DNA from: Capra hircus
Lineage: Eukaryota > Chordata > Mammalia > Artiodactyla > Bovidae
Length of the DNA stretch: 64,000 nt
NCBI RefSeq assembly: GCF_001704415.2
Contig: NC_030821.1
Coordinates: 39,167,210 to 39,231,209, forward strand
Direction: 5' to 3'
Every line of letters begins with the position of its first letter. Within the stretch, counting starts at the first letter, position 1. The notes under the pieces were generated by a model, which searched no databases, was not told the origin of the DNA, and saw only the letters and a program-made list of their open reading frames with translations. This document shows positions 45,837 through 56,582 of the stretch, one piece after another. Position numbers and translations under genes: made by a program.

Positions 45837-48800
45837 TCAGTTCAGTTCAGTCGCTCAGTCGTGTCTGACTCTTTGTGACCCCATGAATCGCAGCACGCCA
45901 GGCCTCCCTGTCCATCACCATCTCCCGGAGTTCACTCAGACTCACGTCCATCAAGTCCGTGATGCCATCCAGCCATCTCATCCTGGGTCGTCACCTTCTC
46001 CTCCTGCCCCCAATCTCTCCCAGGATCAGAGTCTTTTCCAATGAGTCAACTCTTCGCATGAGGTGTCCAAAGTACTGGAGTTTCAGCTTTAGCACATTCC
46101 GTCCAAAAAATCCCAGGACTGATCTCCTTCAGAATGGACTGGTTGGATCTCCTTGCAGTCCAAGGAACCCTCAAGAGTCTTCTCCAACACCACAGTTCAA
46201 ACGCATTAATTCTTCGGTGCTTAGCCTTCTTCACAGTCCAACTCTCACATCCATATATGACCACTGGAAAAACCATAGCCTTCACTAGACGGACCTTAGT
46301 CGGCAAAGTACTGTCTCTGCTTTTGAATATACTATATAGGTTGGTCATAACTTTTCTTCCAAGGAGTAAGCATCTTTTAATTTCATGGCTGCAGTCACCA
46401 TCTGCAGTGATTTTGGAGCCCCCCAAAATAAAGTCTGACACTGTTTCTACTGTTTCCCCATCTATTTCCCATGAAGTGATGGGACCAGATGCCATGATCT
46501 TCGTTTTCTGAATGTTGAGCTTTAAGCCAACTTTTTCACTCTCCTCTTTCACTTTCATCAAGAGGCTTTTTAGTTCCTCTTCACTTTCTGCCATAAGGGT
46601 GGTGTCATCTGCATATCTGAGGTTATTGATATTACTCCCGGCAATCTTGATTCCAGCTTGTTCTTCTTCCAGCCCAGCGTTTCTCATGATGTACTCTGCA
46701 TATAAGTTAAATAAGCAGGGTGACAATATACAGCCTTGATGTACTCCTTTTCCTATTTGGAACCAGTCTGTTGTTCCATGTCCAGTTCTAACTGTTGCTT
46801 CCTGACTTGCATACAGATTTCTCAAGAGGCAGGTTAGGTGGTCTGGTATTCCCATCTCTTTCAGGATTTTCCACAGTTTATTGTGATCCACACAGTCAAA
46901 AGCTTTGACATAGTCAATAAAGCAGAAATAGATGTTTTTCTGGAACTCTCTTGCTTTTTCCATGATCCAGCGGATGTTGCCAATTTGATCTCTGGTTCCT
47001 CTGCCTTTTCTAAAACCAGCTTGAACATCAGGGAGTTCACGGTTCATGTATTGCTGAAGCCTGGCTTGGAAAATTTTGAGCATTACTTTACTAGCATGTG
47101 AGATGAGTGCAATTGTGCGGTAGTTTGAGCATTCTTTTGCATTGCCTTTCTTTGGAATTGGAATGAAAACTGACTTTTTCCAGTCCTGTGGCCACTGCTG
47201 AATTTTCCAAACTTGCTGGCATATTGAGTGCAGCACTTTCACAGCATCATCTTTTAGGATTTGAAACAGCTCAACTGGAATTCCATCACCTCCACTAGCT
47301 TTGTTCATAGTGATGCTTTCTAAGGCCCACTGGACTTCACATTCCAGGATGTCTGGCTCTAGATGAGTGATCACGTCATCATGATTATCTGGGTCGTGAA
47401 GATCTTTTTTGTACAGTTCTTCTGTGTATTCTTGCCACCTCTTCTTAATATCTTCTGCTTCTGTTAGGTCCAGACCATTTCTGTCCTTTATCGAGCCCAT
47501 CTTTGCATGAAATGTTCCCTTGGTATCTCTAATTTTCTTGAAGAGATCTCTAGTCTTTCCCATTCTGTTGTTTTCCTCTATTTCTTTGCATTGATCGCTG
47601 AAGAAGGCTTTCTTATCTCTTCTTGCTATTCTTTGGAACTTTGCATTCAGATGCTTATATCTTTCCTTTTCTCCTTGGCTTTTCACCTCTCTTCTTTTCA
47701 CAGCTATTTGTAAGGCCTCCCCAGAGAGCCATTTTGCTTTTTTGCATTTCTTTTCCATGGGGATGGTCTTGATCCCTGTCTCCTGTACAATGTCACGAAC
47801 CTCATTCCATAGTTCATCAGGCACTCTATCTATCAGATCTAGTCCCTTAAATCTATTTCTCACTTCCACTGTATAATCATAAGGGATTTGATTTAGGTCA
47901 TACCTGAATGGTCTAGTGGTTTTCCCTACTTTCTTCAATTTCATTCTGAATTTGGCAATAAGGAATTCATGATCTGAGCCACAGTCAGCTCCTGGTATTG
48001 TTTTTGTTGACTCTATAGAGCGTCTCCATCTTTGGCTGCAAAGAATGTAATCAATCTGATTTCGGTGTTGACCATCTGGTGATGTCCATGTGTAAAGTGT
48101 TCTCTTGTGTTGGAAGAGGGTGTTTGCTATGACCAGTGCATTTTCTTGGCAAAACTCTATTAGTCTTTGCCCTGCTTCATTCCAAATTTGCCTGTTACTC
48201 CAGGTGTTTCTTGACTTCCTACTTTTGCATTCCAGTCCCCTATAATGAAAAAGACATCTTTTTGAGTGTTAGTTCTAAAGATCTTGTAGGTCTTCATAAT
48301 ACCGTTCAACTTCAGTTTCTTCAGCGTTACTGGTTGGGGCATAGACTTGGATAACTGTGATATTGAATGGTTTGCCTTGGAGACGAACCAAAATCATTCT
48401 GTTGTTTTTGAGATTGCATCCAAGTACTGCATTTCAGGCTCTTTTGTTGACCACGATGGCTACTCCATTTCTTCCGAGGGATTCCTGCCCGCAGTAGTAG
48501 ATGTAATGGTCATCTGAGTTATATTCACTCATTCCAGTCCATTTTAGTTCGCTGATTCCTAGAATGTCGACGTTCACCCTTGCCATCTCTTGTTTGACCA
48601 CTTCCAATTTGCCTTGATTCATGGACCTGACATTCCAGGTTCCTATGCAATATTGCTCTTTACAGCATCGGATCTTGCTTCTGTCACCAGTCACATCCAC
48701 AACTGGGTATTGTTTTTGCTTTGGCTCCATCCCTTCATTCTTTCTGGAGTTATTTCTCCACTGATCTCCAGTAGCATATTGGGCACTTAATGACCTGGGG

Positions 48801-48930
48801 AGTTCCTCTTTTGGTATCCTATCATTTTGCCTTTTCCTACTGTTCATGGGGTTCTCAAGGCAAGAATACTGAAGTGGCTTGCCATTCCCTTCTCCAGTGG
48901 ACCACATGAAGAGTCTGCTATACTTGAAAG
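45837..48930 (-). mobile_element. BovB LINE, nearly full length
   Basis: About 3.1 kb with the TTCAG-repeat 3' tail at 45837-45851, close to the roughly 3.2 kb known for complete BovB. It carries, in order on the minus strand, an AP-like endonuclease (Gly-Thr-Trp-Asn-Val-Arg near 48630, Ser-Glu-Leu-Lys-Trp near 48550, Gly-Asp-Trp-Asn-Ala near 48235, Ser-Asp-His near 47975) and a reverse transcriptase. A stop near 48432, caused by what looks like CpG decay of a CGA codon, and frame changes between 48430 and 47945 break the endonuclease. A further frameshift at about 46105 cuts off the normal C-terminus. Known: BovB entered ruminants by horizontal transfer and mobilises ruminant SINEs. The 5' border with the adjacent Bov-tA is approximate. 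Confidence 0.96.
46046..47944 (-). pseudogene. BovB reverse transcriptase, 632-codon open remnant
   Basis: Longest open frame in the window. Residues about 340-352 hold motif A (Asp344 in Phe-Ile-Asp and Asp350 in Ala-Phe-Asp), Gln403-Gly404 motif B with Gly-Cys-Ile-Leu-Ser-Pro, and Tyr444-Ala-Asp-Asp447 the catalytic box. Pro-Ile-Pro-Lys-Lys-Gly and Gly-Phe-Arg-Lys-Gly-Arg-Gly-Thr lie upstream in the fingers region. The catalytic residues are all present. The last 25 or so residues are out of the family frame because of a deletion, and the endonuclease is not in the same frame, so I call it an inactive remnant of the single BovB polyprotein. The Met at 47944 is an internal codon, not the native start. 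Confidence 0.93.
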
Positions 48931-48931
48931 C

Positions 48932-49130
48932 TGTGCTGTGCTTAGTCTGACTCTTGGCGACCCCATGGAGTGTAGCCCACCAGGCTCCTCTGTTCATGGG
49001 GATTCTCCAGGCCAGAATACTGGAGTGGGTAGCCATTCCCTTCTCCAGGGAATCTTCCCAACCCAGGGAGCTAACCCAGGTCTCCTGCATTGCAGGCAGA
49101 TTCTTTACCAGCTGAGCTACCAGGGAAGCC
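48932..49130 (-). mobile_element. Bov-tA SINE adjoining BovB 5' side
   Basis: Complete reverse copy ending GAGCTACCAGGGAAGCCCC. It abuts the BovB, producing a long fused open frame (49183-48434) that is not a real gene. Confidence 0.92.
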
Positions 49131-50526
49131 CCCTCCTTTAGTACCATCTTATTGGGTTGGGCATGTGACCCAGGACAGGTCACTGAGACTCAGTTCTATA
49201 ACTTTTGTTAGAACTATTAGGAAAGTGAAGCTCTCTTTCTGCTGGAGTTGCTGATCTGTGAGAAAAATAATTTGTGATGGACTGAAACAAAAATTCCTTG
49301 ATATTGAAACCAATTAGTTGCAGAAAGAAAAGAAAAATGTAAAAAGAAATATCGATCTTCTGGATCAAGCTGGTTTTTAGTCCCATACTCCCTTCTGCTT
49401 TGAGTTGGTGTTTCGGTTATATGTTTGCCCTCAGTTACCGAGATATATGCACTTGCTAAAGGGTCTTTGAAGAGAATTAGAAGTTCTTCAAATGAGTGCT
49501 AATTAAGTCAGCACAACCCAATAGAAAAAAAAATCACTTAATGATTTCTTAAGTTGGCACTTCCTGTTAATTAGTTACATTTTCTTCTAATTTCCACTAC
49601 CAGGATGTAATCTATATAATATTTTTTTGCCTTGCAAATTTTAATAAGAGCAGAAATGTGACGGAATGCTGATTTTTAAAGGGCTCCAAAGAACATTTTT
49701 CCTGGGTGTCACAATGTTGAAAGATTACATTTGTAGATGTCTTTTAGTCACTCAGACAATTTCTAGTTCAATTCAATTGTTTAAATGTAAAAGTGTTGAT
49801 AACTTATTGTCATCAGGGTACATGAATTTTACCATAATCAGTAATTAGTTAACTCAGGGAACTTTATGAGAATATCCAGTTAATTTTGGTCATCTCTGTG
49901 TTCTTTTTCTTTTAATATTTTCCTTCTAATTAAATATGCCAGTAACACCTTAAACCATGATGTTGAATTTTCATCTCTAATTTTCAATTTCAGCTCAGTG
50001 AATGACTTTGAATTCTAATCAAGTCATAGCATCCCTATATTTCAACCTATGTCCTATAACTATACCTGTTACCTATAAGATGCCAATGCTTTGGAGAACT
50101 TTAAATTACCTTGACTGTAACATGTTCTCTACTACTGTAGTTCGTCATTAATATCTGGTGGAGACAGACTTGAAGGACTGTAATTACATTAATACAGGTT
50201 TACTATGAGAACAAAGTTACAAATGACAGCAAAAAGTCATAAATTTTTCTAAAACAACTTCCTGTATATATATTTTGGGTTAGTCACTTAGTTTCCTCCT
50301 TTTGAAATCCGACTGTATAACAACAGCAATTGGCCAAATAGATAAATAATATCTAAAGAAATACTCATTGGATGTTAAGAGAACATCATGAGTAAAAACT
50401 GAAATTGTGATCAGGATTACACAATATAGGAAGACTTTCCAACTATAAAGGTTAAGACAAAAAGTAGTTTTGGGTTCAGAAAATTTAATCTAGGATTTAC
50501 AATCTTTAACTCTTATTATTTGATGA

Positions 50527-50640
50527 TATATGGCAACCCACTCCAGTACTCCTGACTGGAGAACTCCATGGACAGAAGAGCCTGGAGGGCTACAGTCCAT
50601 AGTCTCAAAGGGTTGGATACAACTGAGCGACAGCACACAC
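50527..50640 (+). mobile_element. BovA unit (headless Bov-tA)
   Basis: Plus copy from GGCAACCCACTCCAG to CTGAGCGACAGCACAC, running into a GT/CA-rich stretch. Confidence 0.88.
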
Positions 50641-50716
50641 GCACAGGTAAGTGTGTGCATTTGTGTGATTGTGTGAATATGTAGGTATATATAAGCACAT
50701 AAACACACACACACAT
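50641..50716 (-). repeat. GT/CA-rich tract, UG repeat in the STMN2 transcript
   Basis: The plus strand is GT-rich on the left and has (AC)6 at 50703-50715, so the STMN2 pre-mRNA reads (UG)6 about 0.84 kb into intron 3, followed by mixed UAUAUA. Confidence 0.85.
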
Positions 50717-51325
50717 TTGGGTTTGCTCTGCACTCCCTGTTAGAGAATTTAGTTTTTACGAAAAGTGCCATCTTCATTTTCTTTGTAGGTATACAACACA
50801 GAAGTATTTAATTTATTGGCTGACTTTTTACAAGCATCTAAATGAAATTTAAAATTATTATAAATGCCATTCCCAGTCACATCCTAAGAGCATGCATGCA
50901 GCATATTCTAAATGACATGGTTCTAAAAATGTCCCATGATAAAGTCAGTGAAAAGTACAACATAGTAATTTCATTTGAATTAATCAAGAGCATCTTGATG
51001 GGATGGACTTCCATAATCACAAAACTGGTACACCCATATTCAAGCATAATTTCTGTCTCTATGTACGTGGTCCTTGGGGTTTCTGAATGTCTTCCATTTT
51101 TAATACCCTTGGCTTTTTTTTTTATTCAGCCGATTGTGGAAAATTAAAGATTTAGTTCTGTAAGAAAAAGCTCTTGGATACAAATAAAGACCAACGGAAA
51201 AAAGCGAAAAAATGCCCTCAAGGCTTAGATATGAGTACAGGAAGATACTCATAGATTCCAGACAGCATACTGATCTTGGATTAACCAACTTCAAGGACAG
51301 GGACTGAAGCCTAGGGGACAGGGGC

Positions 51326-51474
51326 AAGCTCTTCTGTCCATGAGATTTCCCAGGCAAGAATACTGGAGTGGGCAACCATGCCCTTCTCCAGGGGATCTTC
51401 TTGACCCAGGGATTGAACCTGGGTCTCCTGCATTGCAGGCAGATTCTTAACTGCCTAAGCCACCAGGGAAGCCC
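51326..51474 (-). mobile_element. Bov-tA SINE, 3'-truncated
   Basis: Reverse copy. Begins CTCTTCTGTCCATGAG, with the outer part of BovA missing, and ends GCCACCAGGGAAGCCC. It lies 80 bp from the exon 3 donor. Confidence 0.9.
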
Positions 51475-51555
51475 TCTATTTCCCAAGTCTCCTATAAATG
51501 TGTTATTATAGTTTCATAATTTAACAAACAAACAAAAAACCTATGGAAAAGTTAC

Positions 51556-51728
51556 CTTTCTTCTTTCCTCTGCAGCCTCCAGTTTTTTCTGGATCTCCTC
51601 CAGGGACAGGTCTTTCTTCTTGGGAGAAGCTAAAGTTCGTGGAGCTTCTGAGATGGGAGATGGTGGTTTTAAGATCAGCTCAAAAGCCTGGCCAGAGGCA
51701 CGCTTGTTGATTTGCTTCACTTCCATAT
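51556..51728 (-). CDS. STMN2: STMN2 coding exon 3 (regulatory region and start of tubulin-binding helix)
   Basis: Codes for residues 40-96, plus the last two bases of codon 39 (Asp), 173 nt. Seen: the acceptor reads CTCTCAG and the donor GTAACT. The peptide begins Met-Glu-Val-Lys-Gln-Ile-Asn-Lys-Arg and carries Ser50 in a basic Lys-Arg-Ala-Ser context, Ser62-Pro63 and Ser73-Pro74, then the start of the charged helix that ends Glu-Glu-Arg-Arg-Lys. Known: Ser50 is a PKA site and Ser62 and Ser73 are proline-directed (JNK-type) sites in SCG10. Phosphorylation weakens tubulin binding and promotes turnover. The Ala-Phe-Glu-Leu-Ile-Leu stretch is the N-terminal cap that contacts alpha-tubulin in stathmin family structures. 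The exon starts in phase 1 and ends in phase 0. Its first whole codon is an internal Met (residue 40) that is not expected to be the normal start. Confidence 0.98.
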
Positions 51729-52265
51729 CTGAGAGATGAATATTTGAGAAGGTTAAGCATCCAGAACACAGGCGTGCATTTACTTAAATAATTTGTACTC
51801 TGGCAGCTAAAAGAGGCCTTGTTATTCTGACGAAGATGAATAAAATGTTACATGTGATCATTTGCTCTACCTTGTTTTGAACATATAAGACCTCTTTCTT
51901 TAGTATATTTAAGGATCTATTTTAACTGATCAAATACTTACAGTGTTAGGAAATTCAACACTGTCCATAGGGAGTTAAAGCATGGTAGGCATGCCCAGAA
52001 AAAAGTTAGCCTGACTCAGTTTTAAACTAAACTTTATTTTCCTTTTGAATAAACACGAGCCTCATATGAAAATCAAGTAGCTCAGATTAAGGTTTATTTA
52101 TTTTTTGGGAAATCACCTTAGTTGGAAACATCTGGAAACATAGTTGGAAACTCATTAATGAGGAAAATAGCAAAGTTCTCCAGTTCTCACACCTAATCCT
52201 ATGGTTGGGAATCACAGGAAGGAGCTGGCTTAAAACCAATAGAGCTCCCTGAATGGTTGGAAATA

Positions 52266-52345
52266 CTGGGTTGGCCAAAAAGTTTGTTTGCGGTTTTCTG
52301 TACAATGTTACTGAAAATCCCAAACGAACATTTTGGCCAACACAA
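52266..52345. mobile_element. Short mariner-type element (80 bp) with TA duplication
   Basis: Imperfect terminal inverted repeats: CTGGGTTGGCCAAAAAGTTT at the left and the complement of GAACATTTTGGCCAACACAA at the right. TA at 52264-52265 and 52346-52347 is the expected mariner target duplication. It has no coding capacity. Confidence 0.85.
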
Positions 52346-53361
52346 TATTCAACCCATTCAAGGCTAATGTGCAGGGTTTCCTACTGGTTTCTGTTTTGCC
52401 CTTCAGTGTGGCTGTTGGTCTGAGCCATCAAGCATCATAACGTCAGCCCTGGGGAGGACACTGGCATGGGAGCCCCTGTCTTCAAGGTGCTTACACTCTA
52501 ATGAAGACAGTTAGGCAGAGTCCCATGGTAATGCCTTTGCTTGAACTTTGCTGCTACTTGGAATGCCTTCATCATTCCCCCGCTGTAGACAGGAGCCAGG
52601 GGGGAAGAGGCATTGTGGTGGTTATCTAATTTATACACTCTGTACTTTTGAACAATATTTACATTCAATAACTGCATAATTGCATAATAATTCAATGGGA
52701 AAAAAACCTGAAAATAAATGCATAATATGATTCAAAATATAAAAATATAATTTATAAAATAAAATAGAGTGACAGCTAGCATCTGCTAGGACATTAGTGC
52801 AATTACACATCTTACAGCTTAATGAAATGTACTGATGTTAAAAAGCTCATTAGACAACTCTCTATCTCTTTTTTAGATGAGTGTTTCTGATTTTCATCCC
52901 CAGACTGCATCCCTCTCATTTCAGCCCCCTGTTTCTTGTTCTGTCCTCTGGACCCACCCAGATTTAGGCTAGTCTCTGTTGTGCATAACCATCTTTCAAG
53001 TATTTGAAAATAGTTATGATCTTCCATTTCAACTTTTTCCCCAGGTTAAAACATTCTCAGTGCCCCAAAATGACACTGTTTTTAGATCCTTACTGCTACA
53101 TCACTCCCTAACTTCATAGGGCTTCCTAATTTATTAATGTCCCTTGAAAACTGTGGCAACCAAGCTGGCCAGGTTTCCAGGCAAGTTCTAACTAGAGCAG
53201 AGCAAAGAAGAAATATCCCTTCTCTTGATGTGACTATTAGCTTCCATTAAATTCTTTCAGCAACCCGATTAGTGTATTTTGAGGTTGTGGTCTACAGCGA
53301 CCCCAGGTGAACAGGAACTGAACTTATTTAGATCCTATGAATGTTAACAGATCATATGTGT

Positions 53362-53564
53362 ACGCTTGGTTGCTAATCATGTCTCTTTGTGACCCCATGG
53401 GCTGTAGCCCACCAGGCTCCTCTGTCCACGGGATTCTCCAGGCAAGAGTACTGGAGTGGGCTGCCATTTCCTTCTCCAGGGGGCCTACGCGACCCAGGGA
53501 TTGAACCTGCCTCTCTCTGCATTGGCAGGCATGTCTTTACCACAAGCACCACCTGGGAAGTCGC
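53362..53564 (-). mobile_element. Bov-tA SINE
   Basis: Complete reverse copy; the body start is eroded (GGTTGCTAATCATGTC). Confidence 0.91.
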
Positions 53565-53825
53565 TCATACAGACAAAGTCAGTTCAATAAATATATTAAA
53601 AATGATGTGGGTTTTTTCACAATTATAAACATATTCAAAATCTTTGTGCAGGCATCCAAATTTGTACTTATACTTTAAGTACAATTCTGTAAAAAATACG
53701 AAAACTTACGGAAAAGGATTTTAAGAGAACAGCGGCAAACAAAAATCACTTGTCTGATAAAGTGATGGGATTTTAAATGGATAGAGTTAGAGACTCCAAA
53801 ATCAGAACTGCCTGAATTTGCATCC

Positions 53826-53995
53826 ATATAGCGATCCCTGGGTCAGGAATATCCTCTGGAGAAGAGAATGGCAGTCCACTCCAGTACTCTTGCCTAGAGA
53901 GTCCCATGGACAGAGGAGCCTGGCAGGCTACAGTCCATGGGATTGCAGAGTCAGACATGACTGAGCGACTAACACTTTCATTTTCACTTTCAGCC
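53826..53995 (+). mobile_element. Bov-tA SINE, head-truncated
   Basis: Plus copy beginning at CGATCCCTGGGTCAGG and ending GACTAACACTTTCATTTTC. Antisense to STMN2. Confidence 0.9.
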
Positions 53996-55191
53996 AAGAT
54001 GAAACCCAGGAATCCTCTTCAACAGGCCAATTTATATTGCTCTATCAGAACGCAACTAGTCATTCTTACTAGGCGTGGGATACCGGGAAGATGAATTCAC
54101 TTCTTTAAGTTCTCTTTTCCTCATATAAAAGACGCAGATGAAAAGCACCTTTCTCACAAGACCATGGTGAAATTAAAAGATACAGGATACTTGTCCAAAT
54201 CAGTCAAATTACATACATTAAATATGTGTAGCCTTTCGTATGTTACTTCAATATAGCGGTTAAAAAGATTAAATTGTGAACATGTTCCAAAAAGGTTTAT
54301 AAAGGATACTAAATGTAAAGCACAGGCTTTACAAATTTAAACAATTCTTCTGATTATTAATTCTTATTATAATGTTGGTCTACAGTAAATGCTTGTTATA
54401 ATGTTGTCTACAATAAATATTATCCAGTACAGAAACATAAGGCAAGGTTAAAGACTTTGGGAATTTGAAATTCTCTACCAATTCTTTAAGGAAGTAGTAC
54501 AGGAGCTATGGTGAACTGTCTTTCTGACTTCTAAGACTCAGCTTATATACAACTTCTGATTTTCATTTCCCCTCTCCAATCCCTAAGCAGACAGACACCA
54601 TCACTCTTCTGCGTCCTACCAGTAAATGTGTATAACCTCTGTCTCATCCGCACTGTGCTCCACTCACTGGCTATGGTGTGCTGTAGTCCTCTCCAAGGCC
54701 ATGAGTGCCTGGAAGAGGCCTGAGCCGTACTTGTCATTGGCGCCTTCCTGAGCCACAGTCATCACTGAAGCCCCGGCGACAACACACGGTGACACATTAG
54801 TGCCTCAGAACAGCAGTCCAGCGTATTTGCTGACTGCATGGACTTATACAAAGTCAGCATGGGCCTGCCTGCTAATGAGAATTTTGGTTGGAAACTGAAA
54901 CTTTTTCGCATGAAAGGCATTCCCTTGTGAAACAGTTAATTCATATTCATGATGCTTATGCCATGATAGAATCAGTTTGGAAGAAAAACTCCTTTGAGTC
55001 CTGGAATATTTTAAAGGCATAGAAGCAGTTAACCATCATAGATCCCTTCGCCTTACCTGTAATGTATTTCCTTACACACATGGAAAAGAAAAAATTGTCA
55101 TGAGCCAAACAGGTAGCCAAACATCCCTCATTTTTACTACACATGTAACAGCACCAAACATTTTGATAAATGGACAGAATTAAGTGAAGTT

Positions 55192-55402
55192 GGGCTTCTC
55201 GGGTGGTGTTGGTGGTAAATAATTTATCTGCTAATGCAGGAGATGCAAGAGACGTGGGTTTGATCCCTGGGTCAGGAAGATCCTCTGGAGAAGGAAATGG
55301 CAGCCCACTCCAGTACTCTTGCCTGGGAAATCTCATGGACAGAGGAAGCTGACGGGCTATGGTCCATGGGGTCGCAAAGAGTGGGACATGACTGCACTGA
55401 AC
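55192..55402 (+). mobile_element. Bov-tA SINE
   Basis: Complete plus copy from GGGCTTCTCGGGTGG to GGGACATGACTGCACTGAAC. Confidence 0.93.
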
Positions 55403-55434
55403 ACATATACATCACATCAAGTGAAGATGGTATT

Positions 55435-55650
55435 GTTGATAATGACAGCTACCATTCTGAATGCTTACAAGAGGACAGGCTCTGTGCTAAACATGAAACC
55501 ATTTAAATGCCACAAACTCGCATTAAACCATTTAAAACACTCCACAAAAACACTGGTAGGAAGACACTAGAGTTAAATAAGGCTCAAAGAATCTGAGTTA
55601 CCTGCCCAAGGTCAGGCAGATAGTGGCAGAACCAGGATGGTCATCAGACT
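55435..55650 (-). mobile_element. MIR SINE
   Basis: Reverse MIR: GACAGGCTCTGTGCTAAAC, TACCTGCCCAAGGTCAGGC, AGTGGCAGAACCAGGATGG. Confidence 0.82.
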
Positions 55651-55848
55651 TAGCAGAATGAACCAGGATAAATCAAACCAAAAGGTTTTCACTGCAAAAT
55701 AAGGTTCATAACTATGCCAATCATTCAGGATTTTCATTTAAAACCCTCTTTATCTGGACTTCAGTCATAAGTCAGTTTTATTATTGGAACGTATTAGGTT
55801 GTTGAGATGCATACAGAACATATGGGGATTTTATAAAGACCTCGGGTA

Positions 55849-56074
55849 CTAAATTGTTTCTGTCGTGTCCGACTCTTTGCGACGCCATGGACTATAGACT
55901 ATACAAGGCTCCTCTGTCCACAGGATTTCCATGGACAGAGGAGCAATAATACCCCAGGCAATAATACTGGAGTGAGTTGGCCATGTCCTTCTCCAGGGGA
56001 TCTTCCCAACCCAGGAATCAAACCCACGTCTTTTACGTCTCCCGTATTGGCGCTAGCGCCACCTGAGAAACCCT
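55849..56074 (-). mobile_element. Bov-tA SINE containing a 13-bp perfect hairpin
   Basis: Reverse copy. After CTCCTCTGTCCACAGGATTTCC it contains TGGACAGAGGAGC, an inverted copy of its own preceding text (55908-55920 pairs with 55932-55944). A local GACTATAGACTATA duplication precedes it. Confidence 0.9.
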
Positions 56075-56244
56075 CATAAAGACTACATTAAAGCATAAAC
56101 TGTTGGTGGCTGATTTTCTTTCCCGAGTTTTCTAACTATAAAGCATTTTCTTGCAAACAGTGATCTTCTCTAATTATAGCTTAGTGTATTATGTTATTTG
56201 CAAAGAGAAGCTTCGAACATATTGTGGATATTGATATGCTGGAT

Positions 56245-56304
56245 AAGATGGCTAATAACAGCTCAGCCATCTTTCTTAAGAGACATTAATGTGCTGTTAT
56301 TAGC
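56245..56304. other. Two overlapping inverted repeats in intron 2
   Basis: Hairpin A: AAGATGGCT 56245-56253 with AGCCATCTT 56265-56273 (9 bp, 11-nt loop). Hairpin B: GCTAATAACAGC 56251-56262 with GCTGTTATTAGC 56293-56304 (12 bp, 30-nt loop). The left arms share GCT, so only one can form at a time. No transposable element is recognised here. The nearest exon is exon 2, 183 bp away. Confidence 0.7.
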
Positions 56305-56486
56305 ATCAAACTCATATTGTTTTCAGCAAATAGCAATCAATAAGACCCATTAGCTAGATCCGGCAAGTCAATAGTAAGATCTACAAAATATTGATTTCAT
56401 TATATGAGGAGCTGTGAGAGAGAAACAACCACATCCAAGCTTTTTAAGCTGGTCCAGCCAGCAGGGGCATTTTGCAGGCAACTCAC

Positions 56487-56582
56487 CATCGTAAGTGTAG
56501 ATGTTGATGTTGCGAGGTTCCGGGTAGAAGCAAGAGCAGATCAGGGACAGCATGGACAGTTCCTTCATTTTTTCCTTGTAGG
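56487..56582 (-). CDS. STMN2: STMN2 coding exon 2 (membrane-targeting region)
   Basis: Codes for residues 8-38 plus the last two bases of codon 7 and the first base of codon 39. Seen: the acceptor is TTTCAG just above 56582 and the donor is a consensus GTGAGT at 56486-56481. The peptide carries a hydrophobic stretch with the Cys-Ser-Cys pair at residues 22 and 24, followed by Phe-Tyr-Pro-Glu-Pro. Known: these two cysteines of SCG10 are palmitoylated and target the protein to Golgi membranes, vesicles and growth cones. This segment separates SCG10-type stathmins from cytosolic stathmin-1. The exon is 96 nt with both ends in phase 1, so skipping it would keep the frame but remove the membrane anchor. 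All 31 whole codons match the stathmin-2 pattern and nothing is damaged. The exon 1 partner lies outside the window. Confidence 0.98.

Larger units (their letters stand above)
37637..51555 (-). other. STMN2: STMN2 intron 3
   Basis: About 13.9 kb between exon 3 donor GTAACT and exon 4 acceptor CCCCAG. It holds MER5A, MIR, Bov-A2, several Bov-tA copies, L2, a short BovB 3' end and a nearly full-length BovB in the same orientation as the gene. Repeat-free stretches are 37700-38380, 38540-39420, 40125-41525, 41770-43555, 43740-44475 and 49135-50520. The part 40640-41060 looks most like constrained sequence. Confidence 0.95.
51729..56486 (-). other. STMN2: STMN2 intron 2
   Basis: About 4.8 kb between exon 2 donor GTGAGT and exon 3 acceptor CTCTCAG. 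It contains an 80-bp mariner-type element, four Bov-tA SINEs, a MIR and, next to exon 2, repeat-free sequence with overlapping inverted repeats. The stretches 51730-52260, 52355-53360, 54000-55190 and 56080-56480 have no recognised repeat. Confidence 0.95.

Noticed and set aside
46134..46739. Plus-strand open frames over the long BovB
   Set aside because: Same reason: antisense shadow of RT coding sequence.
48434..49183. A 249-codon open frame that could be read as one protein
   Set aside because: It is a fusion of antisense Bov-tA text with the broken N-terminal endonuclease part of BovB; the junction is a repeat boundary.
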